A DNA stretch of 64,000 bases. It comes from Spinacia oleracea (lineage: Eukaryota; Streptophyta; Magnoliopsida; Caryophyllales; Amaranthaceae). The stretch spans positions 29,751,247 to 29,815,246 of the forward strand of contig NC_079488.1 in assembly GCF_020520425.1 (NCBI RefSeq). Direction: 5' to 3'. How positions within the stretch are numbered: position 1 is the stretch's first letter; each line of letters starts with the position of its first letter. This document shows positions 58,384 to 64,000 of this stretch, piece after piece. The position numbers were made by a program, and so were the translations under genes. Below the pieces are notes generated by a model that saw only the letters and a list, made by a program, of their open reading frames with translations, was not told the origin of the DNA and made no database searches.

Positions 58384-61300
58384 ATGGCAAACAACAATTC
58401 ATTCAACATCCGATCAATTCTCGAAAAGGAGAAGTTGAACGGGAAAAACTTCCTTGACTGACAAAGGAACTTTCAAATAGTTCTTATGCAAGAAGAAAAG
58501 GAGTATGTCCTGGAAGAGGCGATGCCTGAAGCCGCGGGCGACGGGGTCACTCAGGCAGCCCTCAATCGTTGGATTGATGCCAACAAGGATGTGAAATGTC
58601 TAATGCTTGCAACCATGAGTGCAGATCTACAGAAAACGTTCATCAACTTAGATGCTTTCACGATCATCAGTGAGTTAAAGAACATGTTCCAAGATATGGC
58701 TCAAGTCGAAAGATTCGAGACTCATAGGCAAATTCTTGAGACCAAGCTTAAGAAAGGCGAGCCCGTAAGTCCACATGTTCTCAAAATGATTGGACTCATT
58801 GAGAATATGAGTCGGCTGGATCAGCAATTTTCTCAAGAAATGGCTATAGACACCATCCTCCATTCTCTTCATAGCGGGTATGATCAGTTCAAGCTGAACT
58901 ACAGTATGAATAGTCTGGACAAAACGCTCACTAAGTTTCACGGTATGTTGAAGACCGCTGAAAAGACGCTCAAAAGTGATACCAGGAGGCACCAAATCTG
59001 AAAAGAAGAAGGTGAGCCAACCCACTTCTGAATCTGAATGCTTCTACTGCAAGAAGAAGGGGCATTGGAAGAGAGATTGCTTGAAGCTTAAGGAAGATCA
59101 GAAGAACGGAACAATCGTTCCATCTTCAGGTATTTTCGTTATAGACTGTATACTTGCTAATTCAAATTCTTGGGTATTAGATACAGGTTGTGGCTCACAC
59201 TTATGTTCCAATCCACAGGGACTAAGAAGAAGTAGAAAGTTAAGCAAGGGAGAAGTCGACCTACGAGTGGGAAATGGAGAACGGATTCCTGCATTAGCTG
59301 TAAGAACTTATTATTTGTCGTTGCCCTCTGGGCTAGTTTTGGAACTGGAAGAGTGTTTCCATGTTCCAAGTCTTACTAAAAACATCATTTCTGTTTCTTG
59401 CTTAGATGCTAAGGGATTTTCCTTTTTAATAAAAGACAATAGTTGTTCGTTTTATTTTAAAGAGGTGTTTTATGGATCTGCTAGATTAGTCATTGGACTT
59501 TATTTATTAGATCACGACAAACAACTTTATAACATAATTACCAAAAAGGCCAAAAAGGATGATTTAGATCTCACTTATCTGTGGCATTGTCGATTGGGCC
59601 ATATTAACTTGAAACGCATAGAATGACTTCAAAAGGAAGAAATTCTAGAACCATTTGACTTAGAGGATTATGGTAAGTGTGAATCATGTTTACTTGGCAA
59701 AATGACAAAGCAACCTTTCTCTAAAGTTGGAGAAAGAGCAACTGAACTATTGGGTTTAATCCATACAGATGTATGTGGACCAATGAGTACAAATGCTACA
59801 GGTGGTTTCAGCTACTATATCACTTTCACTGATGACTTCAGTAGATATGGTTATGTCTGCCTAATGAAGCATAAGTCTGAATCCTTTGACAAATTCAAGG
59901 AATTTCCGACTGAAGTAGAGAATCAATTAGGCAAGAAGATTAAGGCACTGCGGTCTGATAGAGGCGGTGAATATCTGAGCTATGAATTTGATGACCATCT
60001 GAAAGAATGTGGAATTCTATCAGAATTGACTCCTCCTGGAACACCACAATTGAACGGTGTGTCGGAACGGAGGAACAGAACCTTGCTAGACATGGTTAGA
60101 TCAATGATGGTTGAGGCCGAACTTCCAATAGAATTTTGGGAACATGCACTAAATACAGCTGCACTCACTATAAATAGAGTTCCGTCTAAAGCTGTTGAAA
60201 AGACTCCATGTGAGTTATGGTTTGGAAAGCCTCCAAATTTGTCTTTTCTTAAGATTTGGGGATGTGAAGTATACGTCAAACGATTAATTTCAGATAAACT
60301 TCACCCAAAATCTGACAAATGTATCCTTGTGGGCTATCCAAAGGAAACAAAGGGGTATTACTTCTACAATACATCTGAGAACAAGGTGTTTGTTGCTCGA
60401 GATGGTATCTTTTTGGAAAAGGATCACATTTCCAAAATGACAAGTGGGAGAAAAGTAGACCTCGAAGAAATTCGAGTCGAACAACAACATCTAGAGAATG
60501 CTCAAGATGACATTCAGGATGAAACTCAGAGATCTTTAGAAGTATCTGGTGAGAATCAAGGACCATCTAGAGATGTAACCCCGCGTTGATCGCAGAGATA
60601 TAGATCTCAACCGGAAAGGTACTTAGGTATTTTGACGAACGAGAGCTATGACGTTCTATTACATAAAAGTGATGAACGTGCGACTTACAAACAAGCTATG
60701 ACGAGCCCTAGCTCCAAGAAATGGCAAGAAGCCATGCAATCTGAACTAGACTCCATGTCTGAAAACCAAGTATGGGATTTGGTCGATTTGCCAGATGGCT
60801 ACCAAGCCATTGGAAGGAAATGGGTTTTCAAACTGAAAAAGGACAAGGATGGAAAACTTGAAGTTTTCAAAGCTAGATTGGTTGCAAAAGGTTACAGGCA
60901 AGTCCACGGTGTGGATTACGATGAAACCTTTTCACCAGTTGCAATGCTAATGTCTATTCGAATAATGTTAGCAATCGCTGCATATTACGATTACGAAATA
61001 TGGCAGATGGATGTCAAAACCGCTTTCTTAAACGGCATTTTAACAGAAACTGTGTTTATGACACAGCCTGAGGGTTTTGAGGATCCAAAGAATGCTAAAA
61101 AGGTATGCAAGCTGAAGAAATCAATCTACGGATTGAAACAAGCATCAAGGAGCTAGAATATACGTTTTGATGAAGCAGTCAGTGACTTTGGTTTCATCAA
61201 GAACGCAGACGAATCTTATGTATACAAGAAGGTCAGTGGGAGAAAAATTTCTTTTCTAGTATTATATGTCGACGACATATTACTTATCGGAAATGACATT

Positions 61301-62253
61301 CCTATGTTGAACTCTGTCAAGATTTGGCTTGGGAAATGTTTTTCGATGAAGGATCTAGGAGAAGCACATTACATATTGGGCATCCAGATCTACAGAGATA
61401 GATCTAAAAAGATGATTGGACTTAGTCAGAGTACTTATATCAATAAGGTGATTGAAAGATTCAAGATGGCAGACTCCAAGCGAGGCTACCTACCCATGTC
61501 TCATGGAATGACTCTAAACAAGACTCAGTGCCCAAAAACACTTGATGAGCGTAGACGAATGAATGGGATTCCATATGCATTATTGATTGGTTAAATAATG
61601 TTTGCTATGATATGTACACGCCCGGATGTTGCGTATGCACTCAGTGCTACGAGCAGATACCAGTCAGACCCAGGAGAGGCACATTGGATTGCTCCCAAGA
61701 ACATTCTGAAGTACTTGAAAAGGCACAAAGATGACTTCCTGGTCTATGGTGGAGATGATGAATTAATTGTTAAAGGCTATACGGACGCAAGTTTCCAAAC
61801 TGACAAAGATGATTTCAGATCACAGTCTGGGTTTGTCTTCTGCCTCAACGGAGGACCAGTAAGCTGGAAAAGTGCTAAGCAAAGCACCATTGGAGATTCT
61901 ACAACTGAAGCGGAGTACATTGCTGCACATGAAGCAGCAAAGGAAGCTATATGGCTAAGGAAGTTCATAGGTGAACTTGGTGTAGTCCCCTCCATAAAGG
62001 ACCAATAGCCCTATATTGTGATAATAACGGAGCTATTGCACAGGGAAAGGAGCCTAGACACCACCAAAGAGTCAAGCATGTACTTCATAGATTTCACCTT
62101 CTACGAGAGTTCGTTGAAAGAAAAGAAGTCGAGATAAGAAAAATTGGAACTGATAACAACATCTCAGATCCATTGACTAAACCTCTGTCGCAGGCGAAGC
62201 ACAACTCGCACATTGCAGCTATGGGAATCAAGCATATTGGAGAATGGCTTTGA
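58384..62253 (+). pseudogene. gag-pol polyprotein of copia D (broken)
   Basis: ATG at 58384. Gag is followed by a CCHC knuckle (CFYCKKKGHWKRDC), protease (VLDTGCGSHLC), integrase (LWHCRLGHI, HTDVCGP, RSDRGGEY, LNGVSERRNRT) and reverse transcriptase (QMDVKTAFLNG, LYVDDILL). RNase H (KGYTDASF, SAKQSTIGDS) runs to TGA at 62251-62253. Lesions: TGA 58459-58461, a deletion of about 98 bp near 58980 shifting the frame before the knuckle, TGA 59624-59626, TGA 60587-60589, TAG 61154-61156, TAA 61592-61594, and a one-base shift near 62005. The family is Ty1/copia of the TNT1-like type. It cannot make active enzyme. Confidence 0.9.
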
Positions 62254-62368
62254 TGTCCTAGTTTGTTGTTTTAAAGTTTTAGAGTTTAATACTTTGTAAA
62301 ACATTATTGGTTAATCATTCACAATAAATGAATAGAATTCATTTTTCCATTTAATTTGTGGTTTATTC

Positions 62369-64000
62369 ACTACAAGAAAAACTGTTTTGGGCAACGGAAA
62401 ATGTCGTCGCCCAAACATAGAAATTCGTCACCTTTAGTTTGGGGCTACGATTTTATCCTGCTCAAAGGTCGTTGTAACAGGGTCGAGGCCCTTGCTATAT
62501 TTGGGCGTCGAAGTCATAATTCGTTGCACATAAAGAACTTTGGGCGTCGCTTAAATATCGTTGCCCAAAGTTTATATTGGGCATCGACACGTATATTTGT
62601 CGTCTATAGTGTGAAGAAATGTGCGACAAGGTTTTGAGTCGTTGCCCTATGTTGGTGACCTTTGTGCAACGACTTACATTTTCGTTGCCCATAAGTCGAT
62701 ATCTTTGGGCAACAAATTATCTTTTTCGTTGCCTATAATTTGTCACTTGGTGCGACGACTGTTTGGATTCCGTCGCCCAAATGAGTCATTAATTTTTTAA
62801 ATGTACTTTTGTGCAACACTATCTTTGTTGCCCATCGTATTATGGGCAACGAAACTTGTTGTTGCCCATAAGTTTAAATCACGCGCCAAATTAATAATGT
62901 TTATATGCTAAACATATTTTTCGCCCATGCATATTATAAGCTACATACTCCGGCATATGATTTCTTCCCTGTTCATATATGTGTTAAACGATTAATGAAA
63001 AAAAGATGGACATAAAAAACAATTTTGAATAACAAGTACATATTTATCCAAATACAATAAAATAAATAAAAATATAAATTCATACATGTGACTCTATCAT
63101 CGTATGCATAGCTGTAATCATCTAAACTAAAAGTTTGGAAATAACTAAATTCTTAACACTAGTTGTAGTCTAAGGAGTTCATATACGACAAACTCGAATG
63201 CTCAATCATACTTCAAAGAGCTCTCCCCGACCCAAATTAGGACGATATTCTTGACCCATTGTTCCTGATAAGATAAAACGCCAAATTAGGTACTTGTGTG
63301 ATTAAAAAAATGATAACCAATCTAATTTTTAGCATATAATTCAAATTCACGATTCAAATATATCTAGATGGTATATATGCACACAAATTTCTGTTTATTT
63401 CTCTAATACAATACACAAATTTCTAAGATCTTTACCCAAAGTCAACTGCCATTCTTCTGAGGACTTTACCCAAACATTCAGACATACATATCAAAATTAA
63501 TGTCAGTATCTTCAATGAAACCATTACAGTCAGTGCAGTGTTACAAGGGAGGCCCTACAGAGAGCGCTAAATGAGATGAAAAAGGTAGTACAGAGGCCTA
63601 CAACAGCCTGATGCAGTGCAGCAGAGGCCTGATGTAGTGCAGCAGTGGCACGTAGCTGACAGACAGCAGCAACATTGGCATCAGACTGCAGGCGCTGCAC
63701 ATGCGCTTCTAGGAGGCGTTGCACATGCGCTTGTAGGAGGCGGTGCAGGAGGCGAGGAAGATACAAGCGGTTATGCACTGCAGCAGAAGGCACAACAGCC
63801 TGCTGGTGCAGGTGCACAGCTCATGTCTTCAGCAACATCAAGAAGTTGACGACAGATCAGATGGAAACAATAATATGGTTATGCATGGTACATGTGATGT
63901 GCCCAGTGCCGAGGAGGATTGAACTGAAGCTATTACAGATGCTAAGCATTTAATTTACATAGCATGGTGGTCAGTTTAAACTGATATTACCTTAACAAGG
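62369..64000 (+). mobile_element. CACTA element, left end only
   Basis: It starts CACTACAAGAAAAACTG after TTTATT. The first 500 bp are packed with GGGCAACG and its complement CGTTGCCC in both orientations (for example 62393, 62560, 62640, 62700 and 62830), typical of CACTA subterminal regions. No transposase lies before the window ends. From 62880 to 63500 the sequence is AT-rich without a gene. From 63530 it is GCAG-rich with a short tandem repeat. Confidence 0.7.
63680..63755. repeat. 30-bp GC-rich tandem repeat
   Basis: A unit GGAGGCGTTGCACATGCGCT occurs twice with a 30-bp period (about 63714 and an overlapping earlier copy), followed by shortened GGAGGCGGTGCAGGAGGCG. It may be part of a captured exon read on the minus strand (HVQRLLEAHVQRLQSD), but no gene was recognised. 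Confidence 0.5.

Larger units (their letters stand above)
54399..62368 (+). mobile_element. Copia element D (5' LTR to end of pol)
   Basis: The 5' LTR, primer site, long leader, complete but mutated gag-pol and a short AT-rich 3' stretch are present. The 3' LTR is not seen. A CACTA element begins at 62369 where it would be approached. It is the most complete member of the A/C/D family here. Confidence 0.9.

Overview
This window is nuclear DNA of a flowering plant. It shows spliced genes with canonical introns, Ty1/copia and Ty3/gypsy LTR retrotransposons, CACTA (EnSpm) and Mutator-like DNA transposons, and plant kinesin-14, Raf-like kinase and spinster-transporter gene fragments. The repeat style suggests a eudicot, possibly Caryophyllales such as spinach or beet, but that is an inference from general impression and was not searched. 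No rRNA, tRNA, CRISPR array or intact cellular gene was recognised. Essentially everything is transposon or decayed gene.

Layout. (1) 1-20705: a head-to-tail array of about five units. Each full unit holds a ten-exon gene related to the replication protein A large subunit (RPA70-like, plus strand) and, antisense upstream of it, one isolated exon of a spinster-type MFS transporter. The array has been invaded by a CACTA-like element carrying kinesin-14 exons (about 504-5500), a nearly complete solo gypsy LTR (7658-9478), a truncated copia element called A (15517-18187) that replaced the first exons of unit 4, and a Mutator-type MITE (18883-19235). Every copy of the gene seen in full is broken, each by different lesions. 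(2) 20706-23962: noncoding sequence with CACTA-type subterminal repeats. (3) 23963-41596: one minus-strand non-autonomous gypsy element whose upper LTR is split by two later copia insertions, E (27531-33493, TSD GGGAA) and F (34604-39760, TSD GCTCA). F itself contains a Mutator-like element (34874-36002, 9-bp TSD). A 240-bp CACTA-type MITE lies at 40680-40919. (4) 41597-51569: an unidentified segment, then a truncated CACTA element with a TNP2 transposase (minus strand) and a captured, broken Raf-like kinase fragment (plus strand). (5) 51570-62368: two more copies of copia family A (C, an LTR plus leader fragment; D, with 5' LTR and a full-length but mutated gag-pol), separated by an unidentified duplicated exon-like block. 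(6) 62369-64000: the start of another CACTA element that runs out of the window.

How the parts relate. Order of events can be read from the nesting: gypsy LTR first, then copia E and F, then the Mutator element inside F. The most interesting structures are regulatory or RNA-level ones inside the retrotransposons. One is a set of palindromic GTGCG-NN-CGCAC sites spaced mostly 21 bp apart just upstream of the gypsy LTR TATA box. Another is a primer-binding region in copia E and F that is complementary to an internal LTR segment, with two compensatory base changes between the two families.
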